DNA of 64,000 nucleotides from Bacillus sp. EAC. GTDB lineage: Bacteria > Bacillota > Bacilli > Bacillales > Bacillaceae_G. The notes beneath the pieces are model-generated. The model saw only the letters and a list, made by a program, of their open reading frames with translations, had not been told where the DNA came from and did not search any database. The first letter of the stretch is position 1. Every line of letters begins with the position of its first letter. The position numbers were made by a program, and so were the translations under genes. The DNA lies in contig NZ_NCSY01000010.1 of NCBI RefSeq assembly GCF_002156875.1, forward strand, positions 171,740 to 235,739, in the 5' to 3' direction. This document shows, in pieces, positions 45,544 through 55,353 of this stretch.

Positions 45544-46113
45544 CTACTGGCCTATATTAACGATCAATTTATCACTTTTCTTTAATTCCGTCCATTCTTC
45601 CTTTAAAATTCCCATTCGTATTGAATCGTAGTAAGTTCCATTATAAAAACGACATTTTCTTAATCGTGCTTCCATTGTCATTCCTATTTTCTCACCTACT
45701 TTAACCATTCTTTCATTTCCAGACCAAGTTGTATACCCAACCCTTACTAATGGTAAAGTATTAAACAAGTGTTCAATCCATAAACATAAAGCTCTTGTAC
45801 CTATTCCTCCACTCCAATAATCTGGATTATAAATACCAATCCCCATCTCAAGCCAATTTGATGGTTTATGTTCCCAATAATAACTAACTGTCCCAATTAC
45901 ACTTCCATCTATTTCGATTACCCATTTATCTTCCTGATCAAGAATAGTTGATTTATTTGCATAATATTCTAAATAGGTTATTGCTTTATGTTCAAAATAA
46001 GGTGCATCCCATTTCTTCCATTCTGGTGAGTCTTCTTTATACATTAGTTCCCATAATGGCTTTAAATCATCTTCAATTATTGGTCGAATGACTAAATTAT
46101 TATCTCTATACAA
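45544..46113 (-). CDS. GNAT family N-acetyltransferase, RimJ/RimL-like
   Basis: A 189-residue acetyl-CoA-dependent acetyltransferase: YWSGGIGTRALCLWIEHLF is the acetyl-CoA binding motif and WSGNERMVKVGEKIGM the following motif B. Subfamily resembles Rim- or aminoglycoside-type transferases, but substrate is not determinable. Monocistronic. Confidence 0.85.
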   Translation of the reverse strand: MYRDNNLVIRPIIEDDLKPLWELMYKEDSPEWKKWDAPYFEHKAITYLEYYANKSTILDQEDKWVIEIDGSVIGTVSYYWEHKPSNWLEMGIGIYNPDYWSGGIGTRALCLWIEHLFNTLPLVRVGYTTWSGNERMVKVGEKIGMTMEARLRKCRFYNGTYYDSIRMGILKEEWTELKKSDKLIVNIGQ

Positions 46114-46240
46114 TTAAAAACCTCCCAGTTGTATGTTTATATAGTTCTTTATCCTAAAAAAAAATCCTGCAATTAAATTGAATGCATAAAATAATCCTTT
46201 ACAAAATAAAATATAACCATTAGAATTTCATTAAGAATAA

Positions 46241-46343
46241 AAAAGTTGCACTGATACAACTTTTACCGAATCATTTTTAATTCATCAGCATACACTGCAC
46301 TAAATCATTTATTTTTTTGCTCAAAAAGTTGCACTAAGGCAAA
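46241..46343. promoter_or_regulatory. MntR-like operator pair upstream of the metal importer
   Basis: aagttgcactaaggcaaaa (46326-46344) read on the other strand contains TTTGCCTTAGTGCAA, close to the MntR box TTTGCCTTAAGGAAA. A related unit, aaaagttgcactgatacaactttt, at 46241-46264 shares aagttgcact and is also a hairpin. The operon that follows encodes an Mn/Zn importer, so MntR control is likely. Confidence 0.6.
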
Positions 46344-46382
46344 ACTTATAGACTAGGTAAAAATCAAAAGGAGGTAAATTTT

Positions 46383-47132
46383 ATGAGCAAAGCATTAACT
46401 ATTAAGGATTTGTATGTCTCATATCAAGGTAATCAAGTCATTCAAAATGTTTCATTTGAGATTGAAAACGGATCGTTAGTGGGAATTATAGGACCAAACG
46501 GTGCTGGTAAATCCACATTAATGAAGGCGATTCTTGAATTAATCCCTCGAGATAATGGCACTATCGAAATCTATGGTCACTCTATTCAAAAGTATCGAAA
46601 GCATGTTGCCTACGTACCTCAAAGAAGTGATATCGACTGGGATTTCCCTATTACAGTATTGGATGTTGTTATTTTAGGTACTTATCCGAATCTAGGATTA
46701 TTAAATAGACCAAAGAAAAAGGATATTGAACTAGCAATCGAATGTTTAAGAAAAGTTGGGATGGAGACTTTTAAGAATCGTCAAATTGGAGAATTATCTG
46801 GTGGCCAACAGCAGCGTGTTTTTTTAGCAAGAGCATTGGCACAAAAAACGGAAATCTTATTTTTAGATGAACCATTTGTAGGAATAGATATGAAAAGTGA
46901 AGAGACAATTATCAAAATTTTAAAAGAACTTAGAAATTCAGGAAAAACAATTATTGTTGTACACCATGACTTAAGCAAGGCAGAGCGATATTTTGATAAT
47001 TTACTTTTACTGAATCGTAATCTGATTGGGTATGGAAAAGTGAAGGATGTGCTAAATCCAGATGTAATTTCTAAAGCTTACACAAATGAAGCTTTTATAT
47101 TAAGTGAAAGGCAAAAGGTAAGTTTACGATGA
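46383..47132 (+). CDS. mntB: Manganese/zinc ABC transporter ATP-binding protein
   Basis: A 249-residue ATPase: Walker A GPNGAGKST, signature [14 protein letters not shown], Walker B ILFLDEP and VHHD switch. Sequence is typical of the Mn/Zn/Fe cluster A-1 importers (MntB, PsaB). It overlaps the permease gene by four bases and has an aggagg site. Confidence 0.88.
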   Translation: MSKALTIKDLYVSYQGNQVIQNVSFEIENGSLVGIIGPNGAGKSTLMKAILELIPRDNGTIEIYGHSIQKYRKHVAYVPQRSDIDWDFPITVLDVVILGTYPNLGLLNRPKKKDIELAIECLRKVGMETFKNRQIGELSGGQQQRVFLARALAQKTEILFLDEPFVGIDMKSEETIIKILKELRNSGKTIIVVHHDLSKAERYFDNLLLLNRNLIGYGKVKDVLNPDVISKAYTNEAFILSERQKVSLR

Positions 47133-48004
47133 GTATACTTAATTTCATTGAAGCAATAATGCATTATGAATTTTTACAAAAGGCATTATTTACATCTGTT
47201 ATAGTGGGAATCATTTGTGGTGTGATTGGATGTTTTATCGTATTACGTGGAATGGCATTAATTGGTGATGCAATTTCGCATGCTGTATTACCGGGTGTTG
47301 CTATTTCCTATATGTTAGGCTTTAACTTCTTTATCGGTGCAGTAGCAACTGGTTTACTTACTGCAATTGGAATTGGATTTGTCAGTCAAAATAGCCGGAT
47401 TAAACATGATATGGCTATCGGAATCATGTTCACCTCTGTTTTTGCTGTAGGTATTATTCTCGTCACTTTTATGAAGAGTAGTGCTGATTTATATCACATT
47501 CTATTTGGTAATGTTTTATCAGTTCGTTCTTCAGATATGTGGATTACGATTTGTATAGGGATTATCGTCATTAGTTTAGTTTATTTATTTTATAAAGAAT
47601 TACTAGTTTCTACATTTGATCCTACGATGGCTCAAAGTTATGGTTTACCAATAAAATGGATTCAATATGGATTAATGGTCTTATTAACATTAGTAACCGT
47701 TGCTTCACTACAAACTGTTGGCATTATTCTAGTAGTTGCTATGCTTATAACACCGGCAGCTACAGCCTACTTATTAACAAATCGACTATCAGTAATGATT
47801 TTTTTATCTGCATCAATCGGAGTTATTTGTTCTATCATAGGTCTATATTTTAGTTTTACTTATAATTTAGCCTCTGGTGCTACGATTGTGCTTGTAGCGG
47901 CGTTTCTTTTTGCAATTACATTCTTTTTCTCTCCATCACAAGGTTTGATTTGGAAATTAATAAAAGCGAAAAAAAATAAAGCGAGTATATCAATTAACAA
48001 GTAA
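47129..48004 (+). CDS. mntC: Manganese/zinc ABC transporter permease
   Basis: A 291-residue permease of the ABC-3 family with about eight helices; GDAISHAVLPGVAISYMLG is the family signature. Only one permease gene is present, whereas B. subtilis mntABCD has two; a homodimer is the likely channel, as in PsaABC. Confidence 0.88.
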   Translation: MSILNFIEAIMHYEFLQKALFTSVIVGIICGVIGCFIVLRGMALIGDAISHAVLPGVAISYMLGFNFFIGAVATGLLTAIGIGFVSQNSRIKHDMAIGIMFTSVFAVGIILVTFMKSSADLYHILFGNVLSVRSSDMWITICIGIIVISLVYLFYKELLVSTFDPTMAQSYGLPIKWIQYGLMVLLTLVTVASLQTVGIILVVAMLITPAATAYLLTNRLSVMIFLSASIGVICSIIGLYFSFTYNLASGATIVLVAAFLFAITFFFSPSQGLIWKLIKAKKNKASISINK

Positions 48005-48022
48005 CAATTGGAGGAATCAGAC

Positions 48023-48949
48023 ATGAGATATAAAAACATATTTTTGCCTATATTACTACTATTCGTTTTAGCATTAAGCGCTTGCTCAAATGATACAAAG
48101 GAAACTAAAAAGAGATTACAAGTCGTTGCTACCTACTCAATAATTTATGATTTAGTTAAACAAATCGGAGGCGACAAAGTTGAGATTCATAGTTTAGTAC
48201 CAATTGGTGCAAACCCACATGAATATGATCCCCTTCCAAAGGATTTAATGAAAACAACTGATGCTGATATTGTTTTTTACAATGGTTTAAATCTAGAACA
48301 AGGGAATTCATGGTTTAAAAAACTTTTAAAAAGTTCTAATAAATCTGGTAAGGATGCACCTGTTTATATGGTCAGCAAAGGAGTATCACCAATCTATTTA
48401 GAGTCGAATGGATTAGAAGGTGAAACGGATCCTCATGCTTGGCTCGATATCCGAAATGGGATTATTTTCGCAAAAAATATAAGAGATGGTTTAATCAAAG
48501 AAGATCCATCTAATAAGAAATTCTATCAAAAAAATGCTGATGCATATATTAAAAAACTTGAAAATCTCCATGCCAAGACGATTGAAGAATTAAACAAAAT
48601 ACCTAAAGAAAAACGTTTCCTGATTACTAGTGAAGGTGCGTTTAAATATTTTAGTAAAGCGTATGATTTACAATCAGGTTATATTTGGGAAATTAATTCT
48701 GAAGGTCAAGGTACACCAAGCCAAATAAAAAATGTAGTTGATTTAATTAGAGCTAAGAAAGTTTCTAAGTTATTCGTTGAAACAAGTGTTGATCCTAGGA
48801 GCATGGAAACTGTTTCTAAGGAAACAGGTGCACCAATTGTAGGTACCGTATTCACTGATTCATTAGGTAAAAAAGGTGAAGCTGGTGACACCTATTATAA
48901 AATGATGGAATGGAATACGAAGACAATTATTGATGCTCTTAATGAGTAA
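48023..48949 (+). CDS. mntA: Manganese/zinc ABC transporter substrate-binding lipoprotein
   Basis: A 308-residue lipoprotein (lipobox LALSAC, Cys about residue 21) with the cluster A-1 metal-binding fold. Metal ligands are likely in GANPHEYDPLP, ETDPHAWLD and later Glu and Asp positions. There is no His-rich loop, which points to Mn rather than Zn. Start at 48023 follows ggagga. Confidence 0.88.
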   Translation: MRYKNIFLPILLLFVLALSACSNDTKETKKRLQVVATYSIIYDLVKQIGGDKVEIHSLVPIGANPHEYDPLPKDLMKTTDADIVFYNGLNLEQGNSWFKKLLKSSNKSGKDAPVYMVSKGVSPIYLESNGLEGETDPHAWLDIRNGIIFAKNIRDGLIKEDPSNKKFYQKNADAYIKKLENLHAKTIEELNKIPKEKRFLITSEGAFKYFSKAYDLQSGYIWEINSEGQGTPSQIKNVVDLIRAKKVSKLFVETSVDPRSMETVSKETGAPIVGTVFTDSLGKKGEAGDTYYKMMEWNTKTIIDALNE

Positions 48950-48952
48950 AAA

Positions 48953-48982
48953 ACAAACCCAAGCGTATGCTTGGGTTTCTCT
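48953..48982. terminator. Terminator after the metal importer operon
   Basis: Stem aaacccaagc/gcttgggttt with a 4-base loop; T-rich on the plus strand and A-rich on the other. Confidence 0.8.
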
Positions 48983-48997
48983 TATATTCTATGAAAA

Positions 48998-50206
48998 TCA
49001 ATGACTATTAACAGATATTGATCCATTTTTTGTTTGAATAAGTACTTTATTCGTTCCATTTCCTAAAATGGCTTCTTTATTATTTCCTACTTCTTTATCT
49101 TTCACTTTCCAGCCAATATTACCTTCAATTGAACCATCATTCGTTTCTGCTTTAACGTTTAAATCATTTTGGTTGATTAACCCAAGATCAACTTCACCAT
49201 CATCGGAAATGAATTGACTATCACCTTTAATTACAGCATCATCAAACCGTATTGTACCGTTGTTTGTTTTTGCAAAGATTTCTCCATTAAACTCAACAAC
49301 TGAAATTTCCCCATCAATCGTTTTAATCGAACTATGTTTGGAGAGGTTTGCTTTCTCTACTGAAATCGAACCATTGCTAGTTTTTGCATTTAATGATCCA
49401 GTGACTTGTTCAATATTAATTTCACCATCATGTGATGAAATTTTGCTTTCATTATTTAAAGTAGCATTTTGTAAGTTAATAGATCCATTTTCGGTTTTAG
49501 CGATTAAAGTTCCATCAATCTTATTAATGTTAATGCTTCCATCATCTAAATCGATAACAGTTTTATTTGATTTATCCTCTAAATTAATTGATCCATCATT
49601 TAATTTAATCGTTGTCATAAGATTTTTAGGTAATTCGATGTTTATCTCCGTTTTTAAATCATTAAAATTTATAAAATTGAAGTGATCTTCCTTAATATTT
49701 ACGTACATTTTATTACCGATCGTTTTCACTGAATAATAATCTGAGATTTTACCTTTTATGTGCTTTTTATCAGGGATTTGAATACTCCCGTTAACCTTTA
49801 AATTAGTTGTATTTGTACCTACTACATTATACTCCCCGTCTGCACCGTCAATAATGATTTCTTGAATAGTAGATGGAATTGTCTTTTCATCATTTATGTC
49901 GGCTCTAGTTGAATGAAGGCTAATTCCAAGTTCATTGAATACCAAATGACCAAAATTATAAGCAATAGATGTAATCATTACCAAAATTAATAAAAAGATA
50001 CTTAGCCAATGAAATTTAAGAGATTCTTCTTTTTTTATTAAATGAAAAACTAAAATTTCGATTCCTAATAAAATACAAGCTACTGGCCATGCATTTAATA
50101 ATAATGAACTATACTGTATCGCTATAAAACTTTGGAGAAACCATAATAACCCTATCGCAATCAATAAGATTCCGGCTGTTATTGAGCCGACTTTCCAGTT
50201 CCTCAT
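48998..50206 (-). CDS. DUF4097 membrane protein, last gene of the ECF operon
   Basis: A 402-residue protein: three membrane helices in residues 1-90 (LiaI/LiaF-like hydrophobic start), then a right-handed repeat region in which units of about 20 residues containing DGSI or NGSI alternate with acidic stretches to the end. DUF4097 proteins are surface-exposed beta helices; some are tied to envelope stress. Its ATG overlaps the upstream stop codon by four bases. Confidence 0.85.
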   Translation of the reverse strand: MRNWKVGSITAGILLIAIGLLWFLQSFIAIQYSSLLLNAWPVACILLGIEILVFHLIKKEESLKFHWLSIFLLILVMITSIAYNFGHLVFNELGISLHSTRADINDEKTIPSTIQEIIIDGADGEYNVVGTNTTNLKVNGSIQIPDKKHIKGKISDYYSVKTIGNKMYVNIKEDHFNFINFNDLKTEINIELPKNLMTTIKLNDGSINLEDKSNKTVIDLDDGSININKIDGTLIAKTENGSINLQNATLNNESKISSHDGEINIEQVTGSLNAKTSNGSISVEKANLSKHSSIKTIDGEISVVEFNGEIFAKTNNGTIRFDDAVIKGDSQFISDDGEVDLGLINQNDLNVKAETNDGSIEGNIGWKVKDKEVGNNKEAILGNGTNKVLIQTKNGSISVNSH

Positions 50207-50661
50207 ATTTCTTCCTTCGACTTTCCTCGTAGTAATTTAATGCCAATCACAACGAATACTGCACTTATTAAAACGTTCTTAAATATATCATAATCAAAAT
50301 TAATTTGATAACGGATCATTAAATAATTAGAAGCATTTTCTAATACAGATAAGCAACCAAAAGCAATTAACACCCAACCGACCATTGATTTATTTACTCG
50401 AATTAGACGATTATTTATTAATGGAGCATCTTGTAAATCGGCTCCCACACGGTAATTATTATGGAATTGTAAAGCATCAAAATAGCTATAAAATACAATT
50501 ACTGGTATAAAAAATCCCATACTTTCAATTATATTTGTTAAAAATATTGTTCCACAAAATAAAAGCATAAATTGTAACCCACGATTCATTAGACCTAAGT
50601 AAAAGTGACCAAGCCCCGGTAAAAGTGATAATAAATAAATTAATTTTTTACGTTTCTTCAT
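50203..50661 (-). CDS. Small membrane protein of the ECF operon
   Basis: A 152-residue membrane protein with three or four helices; LPGLGHFYLGLMNRGLQFM resembles the TM2 motif. The start at 50661 follows ggagg by eight bases; the frame to 50676 would begin before that site. Function unknown; the tight operon suggests a role in signal sensing. Confidence 0.75.
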   Translation of the reverse strand: MKKRKKLIYLLSLLPGLGHFYLGLMNRGLQFMLLFCGTIFLTNIIESMGFFIPVIVFYSYFDALQFHNNYRVGADLQDAPLINNRLIRVNKSMVGWVLIAFGCLSVLENASNYLMIRYQINFDYDIFKNVLISAVFVVIGIKLLRGKSKEEI

Positions 50662-50675
50662 TGTTTGTTCCTCCA

Positions 50676-51134
50676 TTAGTTTTTCAGTCCTCTCAAAATT
50701 TTTGGAATTGGAATTGATAGTTTTTCACTTTTTTCAATTAATGTCGTTGTTTGCTCTATTGTCTGTACGACATGTCGATTTGAATTTGATATATATTTAG
50801 TCAATTGGAATTGAAAAAATAAGAATGTTGCTGCAGCTGCTAATAACAAGTGCAAGAATCTTACTCTTTTTGAGTCAATTGATTTTACATATTGCTTATT
50901 ATCCTGTTTAGAAATATGAATTACCTCTGTTTGTAGCATTATCTCATTTAGGAAATCATTTGGAATATCAACATTTGAAGGATTTAACCATTCTTCATTA
51001 AGCTCTGCCAGTAGTTCAAGCTCATTTTGACATGATTCACATTCTCTTAAATGCGTCTCAAGTAGAAGAGATTCTTTATTTGATAACTTTTTGAGTTGAT
51101 ATGATAATAGTTGATCAGTCGTTAAATGTTTCAA
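50676..51134 (-). CDS. Anti-sigma factor with zinc-finger (ZAS) domain
   Basis: A 152-residue membrane protein. Residues 1-40 carry the ZAS motif H28-X3-C32-X2-C35, which holds the sigma factor; a single membrane helix follows at about 92-110, and a short outer domain ends the protein. Its stop codon is near the next gene and its start overlaps the sigma gene by four bases. Confidence 0.88.
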   Translation of the reverse strand: MKHLTTDQLLSYQLKKLSNKESLLLETHLRECESCQNELELLAELNEEWLNPSNVDIPNDFLNEIMLQTEVIHISKQDNKQYVKSIDSKRVRFLHLLLAAAATFLFFQFQLTKYISNSNRHVVQTIEQTTTLIEKSEKLSIPIPKILRGLKN

Positions 51135-51679
51135 ATAATCCCTCCTTTGTGCTTGTCCTTAATTATCCTTTTAGCTCGATATAAACGAGACTCTACTGTT
51201 TTTACGGCAATATTTAATTTTAATGCAATTTCACTATAGGTGAGCTCTTCAAAATAATATAACTTTAAAACATCTCTATATGACTGCGGCAATTCGATTA
51301 TATAAGAATGAATTAGTTCCTTATCTAAATTTTTTAAAAGAGCTGCTTCTGGCGATAAGATCTTTTCTTCTGGCAAAGTAGAATCAATTTCTTCCAGCTC
51401 ATGTTCCTTTAGCTTGTCTTGTTTCCGCTTAAAATCAATTGCTTTGTTCATTGTTATACGATAGATCCATGTTGAAAAACTTGATTCTCCATTAAAGTTT
51501 CCAAGAGAACGATACAACTGGAGGAAGACTTCTTGAGAGATATCTTCAGCATCTTTATGATTGTTTGATACTTTTAATGCTACAGCAAATACTCTTGATT
51601 GATATCTCAAAATTAGTTCTCGAAATTTCTGTCTTTCACCTTTAAGTATGTTTTCAACTAATTGTTCATCCGACTCCAT
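51131..51679 (-). CDS. ECF-type RNA polymerase sigma factor
   Basis: A 182-residue sigma factor: region 2 (FRELILRYQSRVFAVALKVS to STWIYRITMNKAIDFKR) and region 4 (LPQSYRDVLKLYYFEELTYSEIALKLNI) are intact. It heads the four-gene operon and would be held by the following anti-sigma. A CGTCTAAA element occurs upstream (51707-51714, minus strand), suggestive of autoregulation, but the -35 part is weak. Confidence 0.9.
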   Translation of the reverse strand: MESDEQLVENILKGERQKFRELILRYQSRVFAVALKVSNNHKDAEDISQEVFLQLYRSLGNFNGESSFSTWIYRITMNKAIDFKRKQDKLKEHELEEIDSTLPEEKILSPEAALLKNLDKELIHSYIIELPQSYRDVLKLYYFEELTYSEIALKLNIAVKTVESRLYRAKRIIKDKHKGGII

Positions 51680-52142
51680 TGCATCACCTCTTTTCCTCTT
51701 TCATTACTTTAGACGAAACTAATTCATTAAACCCTGCAAAAAATAAATTATTTTTTTCTCATTATTTGTAGATTGATATTAAATAAGGAGTTTTCTAGAT
51801 TTACACTTCAGGTTGCTCGCTTTTCGTGGGGCGAGCGCTGAGCCTCCTTGGCCCACACGTCGTGGGTTATGCATGCGCGGTGTGATATTAGCATGCCTAC
51901 CTTTTTGACGTCTTGTGTGGGTTTCACCTTCCGGCTATTCCCTCAGGGAGTCTCGCACCTTCCGCTCCAATCTCTTTCTTTGTTACCAGTTTGTTTTAAT
52001 AAAACCTTTTTAAAACAACAATCTTTTAGAAAGGAGCTTTATTAAGATCTTCATCTTAAACTCAGAGCGTATAACAATAAGAAAGATTGCTATCCTTTTT
52101 CTTAGAAAAACTTTTCAGATTTTCTTAAAAAGAATAACAATC
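51680..52142. other. Gap between the sigma gene and the CapA gene
   Basis: Contains a possible ECF -10 element near 51710, repeat copy D (51780-52035) and a long hairpin (52083-52143). No gene recognised. Confidence 0.5.
51780..52035 (+). repeat. Dispersed GC-rich repeat, copy D (long form)
   Basis: Contains ggttgctcgcttttcgtggg, gagcctcc, the extra segment with ggcccacacgtcgtgggtt and gcatgcgcgg (51850-51910), ctcagggagtctcgcacctt, and an AT-rich tail ending cttttagaaaggag. Confidence 0.85.
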
Positions 52143-52143
52143 T
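52083..52143 (-). terminator. Long A/T-rich hairpin after the CapA gene
   Basis: The outer arms begin aagattg and end caatctt; the full arms are about 27 bases with several mismatches. A weak T-rich tract follows on the minus strand. Confidence 0.55.
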
Positions 52144-53303
52144 TAGTTCGAATTATTTATATTTAATTCTTTAATGTACTTTCTCATATGAGATTTTATT
52201 TGCTCATATTGTTTTGCACCATCTTTTAAATATTTTCCACTTATATTAGCTAGTGGTTTGATTTTAAAATTCCGATCATTTGAATAGTAATTGTAAGTTG
52301 GCATAAAGGTCGGATTTCTTAATTCAATTTGAACATTATTATTTTGCCTTGTTTTAACTACCTCTATCGAAGCCATTCCACCGATCAATTCATATAATTC
52401 ATCTTGCGCCGATAAAAAATTTCCTAATGAATAGATCACAAATGTTTTATTTCCTGAATTACCTTTCACCCATGCTGGAGGCTGTAAAACATGTGGGTGA
52501 TTACCAATTATAATATCAACCCCCATATCAGCTAATTGTTTTGCAAGCTTAATTTGAGAATTATTTGGATAGCGTTCTTTTTCAATACCCCAATGCATCG
52601 CTACGATGACTACGTCTGACATAGTTTTTGCTTTTTCTACTTCATTTCGAATTTTATGTAAGTCAATTAAATTTACTAAATAGTCCTTCCCTTTTGGAAT
52701 AGGAATACCATTTGTCCCAAATGTATAAGCAAGAAATGAAAAACGAATATCATTTTTAGTGATTACTCTTAAATGATCATGATCAGCTTTCGATTTAAAT
52801 GCTCCAGTATACGGCATTTTTAGTTTATCCCAGTGGGAAATCGCACTATCTATTATCTTTTCACCTCTATCGAGTGAATGATTATTAGCTAGCGTTACAA
52901 AATCCACCCCTGCGTTTTTAAGTGCATCGCCTACTTCATAAGGACTATTAAACCTAGGATAAGTTGAAAGTCCATATGACTTTCCTCCAATCATTGTCTC
53001 CTCATTTGCTATTAAAATATCTGGCTCTTGCATTGTTTTTCTAACTTCATTAAACATTTTGTTGAAGTTATATGATCCATTTGGTAATGCCGCATCTTCG
53101 TACACTTCATTATGGATTAGGATATCTCCGGTTGCTCCAATAGTCGCCTTATTGACAATCGGGTAATCATTTCGTTGAATAAAATGAGTATGATTGGATA
53201 TTTCATGATTATTTTTAGTTGATTTAATTTGGTGTCTTTCTGTATTTGAGCATAAAATAATGACCATACTTAAACATATTACTAAGGTAAGAAGTTTCCT
53301 CAT
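52143..53303 (-). CDS. CapA family protein (PgsA/YwtB-like)
   Basis: A 386-residue exported protein with an N-terminal signal or anchor (residues 3-18) and a metallophosphatase-like core: ATGDILIHNEVY, LIANEETMIGG, TLANNHSLDRG, VVAMHWGIE and IIGNHPHVLQ. The family includes the poly-gamma-glutamate export protein PgsA/CapA. No pgsB or pgsC gene adjoins, so capsule synthesis cannot be claimed; a phosphodiesterase-like activity is an alternative. Confidence 0.88.
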   Translation of the reverse strand: MRKLLTLVICLSMVIILCSNTERHQIKSTKNNHEISNHTHFIQRNDYPIVNKATIGATGDILIHNEVYEDAALPNGSYNFNKMFNEVRKTMQEPDILIANEETMIGGKSYGLSTYPRFNSPYEVGDALKNAGVDFVTLANNHSLDRGEKIIDSAISHWDKLKMPYTGAFKSKADHDHLRVITKNDIRFSFLAYTFGTNGIPIPKGKDYLVNLIDLHKIRNEVEKAKTMSDVVIVAMHWGIEKERYPNNSQIKLAKQLADMGVDIIIGNHPHVLQPPAWVKGNSGNKTFVIYSLGNFLSAQDELYELIGGMASIEVVKTRQNNNVQIELRNPTFMPTYNYYSNDRNFKIKPLANISGKYLKDGAKQYEQIKSHMRKYIKELNINNSN

Positions 53304-53428
53304 GCTCTTTCTCCTATTAATCCAGTAAATAGTGTTATCTACTAAGTTATATTTTTATTATTGTCACTTTTAACATTATCTAATTATAGACCAGTACTTA
53401 TAATAGAAGATATTATATTTTTCTTTAC

Positions 53429-53463
53429 TAAAAAAAGCCACTCAATTAATGAGTGACTTTAAC
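53429..53463 (-). terminator. Terminator of the chemoreceptor gene
   Basis: Minus strand: gtcactca, a 5-base loop, tgagtggc and a T run, overlapping the stop of the chemoreceptor. Confidence 0.8.
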
Positions 53464-53474
53464 AAACTTATTGC

Positions 53475-55175
53475 TTATAATTTAAAAGTTTTCACTGTAT
53501 CCTGTAATTCAACTGCCATGTTACTTAAAATGTCTGCAGATGCTGACATTTCTTCCAACGATGCATTTTGTTGTTGTGCAGCAGCAGCAACACTTTGAGA
53601 TTGACCTGATGCTTCCGCAGAAATTTCCGACGTCATTTCAACAATATTAATTATGCTTTGTGAGCTAGCATTAATTTGTTCAAATATAGCTGAAACTTCT
53701 TGTGTTTGAGCCGAAACTTCTTCTATCATTTTTACGATATGATTGAAGTTTTCTCCTGATTCAGATACAAGTACGATTCCATTTTTTATTTCAGATGAGC
53801 CTGCATCCATTGAAACAATAACTTTTTTCACCTCTAACTGAATAAATCCAACTAGTTGCGAAATTTGTTGCGCTGCGGTTCTTGATTGTTCTGCTAGTTT
53901 CTTTACTTCGTCTGCTACAACAGCAAAACCTTTTCCTTGTTCACCAGCTCTTGCAGCTTCGATCGCGGCATTTAATGCTAATAGATTTGTTTGTTCAGAA
54001 ATCTCGGTGATAATCGTTACAATTTTACCGATTTCATCTGATTTCTCTCCTAGAGAGTTTACAATATTCGAAGTATTATTCACCGTCTCGTGGATCATAT
54101 TCATTTGTTTGACTGTTTTCTCTAAAACTTTATTTCCGTAAATAGCCTTTTCAGACGTAGATAAAGAATTTTCTGCCACTGTTTGGATTGAAGATGCTGC
54201 TTGTTCCATTCCAGTTGAAATTTCCTTTACAACAGTAAATGCCTCAAGACTACTTTTTTCCTGTTTTTCTGCACCTTCTGCAATATGAATGATTGAGCTT
54301 GTAATTTGCTCCGATGCACGACTCGTTTCTTCAGAACTAGCAGAAAGCTCTTCTGAAGTTGCAGCAACTAATTGAGAATTATAAACAACATTTTCGATTA
54401 ATTCTTTTAAATTCGAAGTCATTAAATTAACATTTCCAGCTAATTCACCTATTTCATCGCTGTTTTTGATGTTGAGTGGTTCCAATGCTAGATTACCATC
54501 AGCTACTTCTTTAACTTGAACTGATAATTGTGTTAACGGATTTTTAATACTTCTAATTAAGAAGTATGCAATGACAATAGTTAAAATTATTGAAGCAATT
54601 ACGCTTATTGCAGTTAAGTAAAATACGTTTTTAGATTCATTATCACTATTAATTGTAATCTGGTCAGCTTGCTTTTTATGCAATAGAACTAATTCATCTA
54701 AATTCTTGTGCATTTTATCAAAAAGCGCTGTTCCACTAAAGGTAGTTAGAATTGCATTTTTAGTTTCAAATTTATTACTATAATCAATGATTTCATCATT
54801 TTTTTTGTGGAAATCGTTCCATTCAGTTTGTAAACTTTCAAATAACTTCTTTTCTTTTTTTGTTTGTATTAATTTTTTATATTCCACAAAAGCTTTATCC
54901 ATTAATTCATACTGGCCATCAAGCTCATTTTTATATTTATTTTTGAATGATTCATCATCACTTAAAATATGTTTTTGTGAAGTACTAAAAATATGTTCAG
55001 CTAAATAATTGATTTCATTTATTTGTTCAACTTTTGGTAAGACATCTCTACTTATTTGTTGCGTATTATCATTTAATCTATAAGTACTGCTTAATGAAAA
55101 AGCACTCAGTACAACAATAATTACCATAATCAGAATAAACGATACAATTAATTTACGACCTATCGACCACTTCAT
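53475..55175 (-). CDS. Methyl-accepting chemotaxis protein
   Basis: A 566-residue receptor: one membrane helix at about 10-30, a four-helix-bundle sensor domain, a second helix at 183-206, HAMP (about 206-260), and the signalling hairpin with the hallmark [20 protein letters not shown]. Signals to CheA and the flagellar motor; ligand unknown. Preceded by a SigD-like promoter, tying it to motility. Confidence 0.92.
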   Translation of the reverse strand: MKWSIGRKLIVSFILIMVIIVVLSAFSLSSTYRLNDNTQQISRDVLPKVEQINEINYLAEHIFSTSQKHILSDDESFKNKYKNELDGQYELMDKAFVEYKKLIQTKKEKKLFESLQTEWNDFHKKNDEIIDYSNKFETKNAILTTFSGTALFDKMHKNLDELVLLHKKQADQITINSDNESKNVFYLTAISVIASIILTIVIAYFLIRSIKNPLTQLSVQVKEVADGNLALEPLNIKNSDEIGELAGNVNLMTSNLKELIENVVYNSQLVAATSEELSASSEETSRASEQITSSIIHIAEGAEKQEKSSLEAFTVVKEISTGMEQAASSIQTVAENSLSTSEKAIYGNKVLEKTVKQMNMIHETVNNTSNIVNSLGEKSDEIGKIVTIITEISEQTNLLALNAAIEAARAGEQGKGFAVVADEVKKLAEQSRTAAQQISQLVGFIQLEVKKVIVSMDAGSSEIKNGIVLVSESGENFNHIVKMIEEVSAQTQEVSAIFEQINASSQSIINIVEMTSEISAEASGQSQSVAAAAQQQNASLEEMSASADILSNMAVELQDTVKTFKL

Positions 55176-55223
55176 TAAATTTCCCCCTACATAAAAACAC
55201 TATGTTATCTTTCTACTAAAATT

Positions 55224-55250
55224 TTATCGGCACCTTTTCTAGAATATTAA
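55224..55250 (-). promoter_or_regulatory. SigD promoter of the chemoreceptor gene
   Basis: Minus strand: TTAA (55247-55250), 15 bases, GCCGATAA (55224-55231), close to TAAA-N15-GCCGATAT. It lies 49 bases before the start codon. Confidence 0.6.
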
Positions 55251-55318
55251 TTAACTGTAAATTTAGAATTTTTCACAAGACTTTAAATAGACATACTATC
55301 AATCGTTATTACTCAAAA

Positions 55319-55353
55319 TAAAAAAACAGAGCTCTATTAAACTCTGTTTTTTA
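55319..55353 (-). terminator. Terminator of yvyF
   Basis: Stem aaaacagag/ctctgtttt with a 10-base loop and A and T runs. Confidence 0.8.

Noticed and set aside
51848..52045. 65-codon frame in repeat copy D
   Set aside because: Repeat-derived; not conserved in the other copies.
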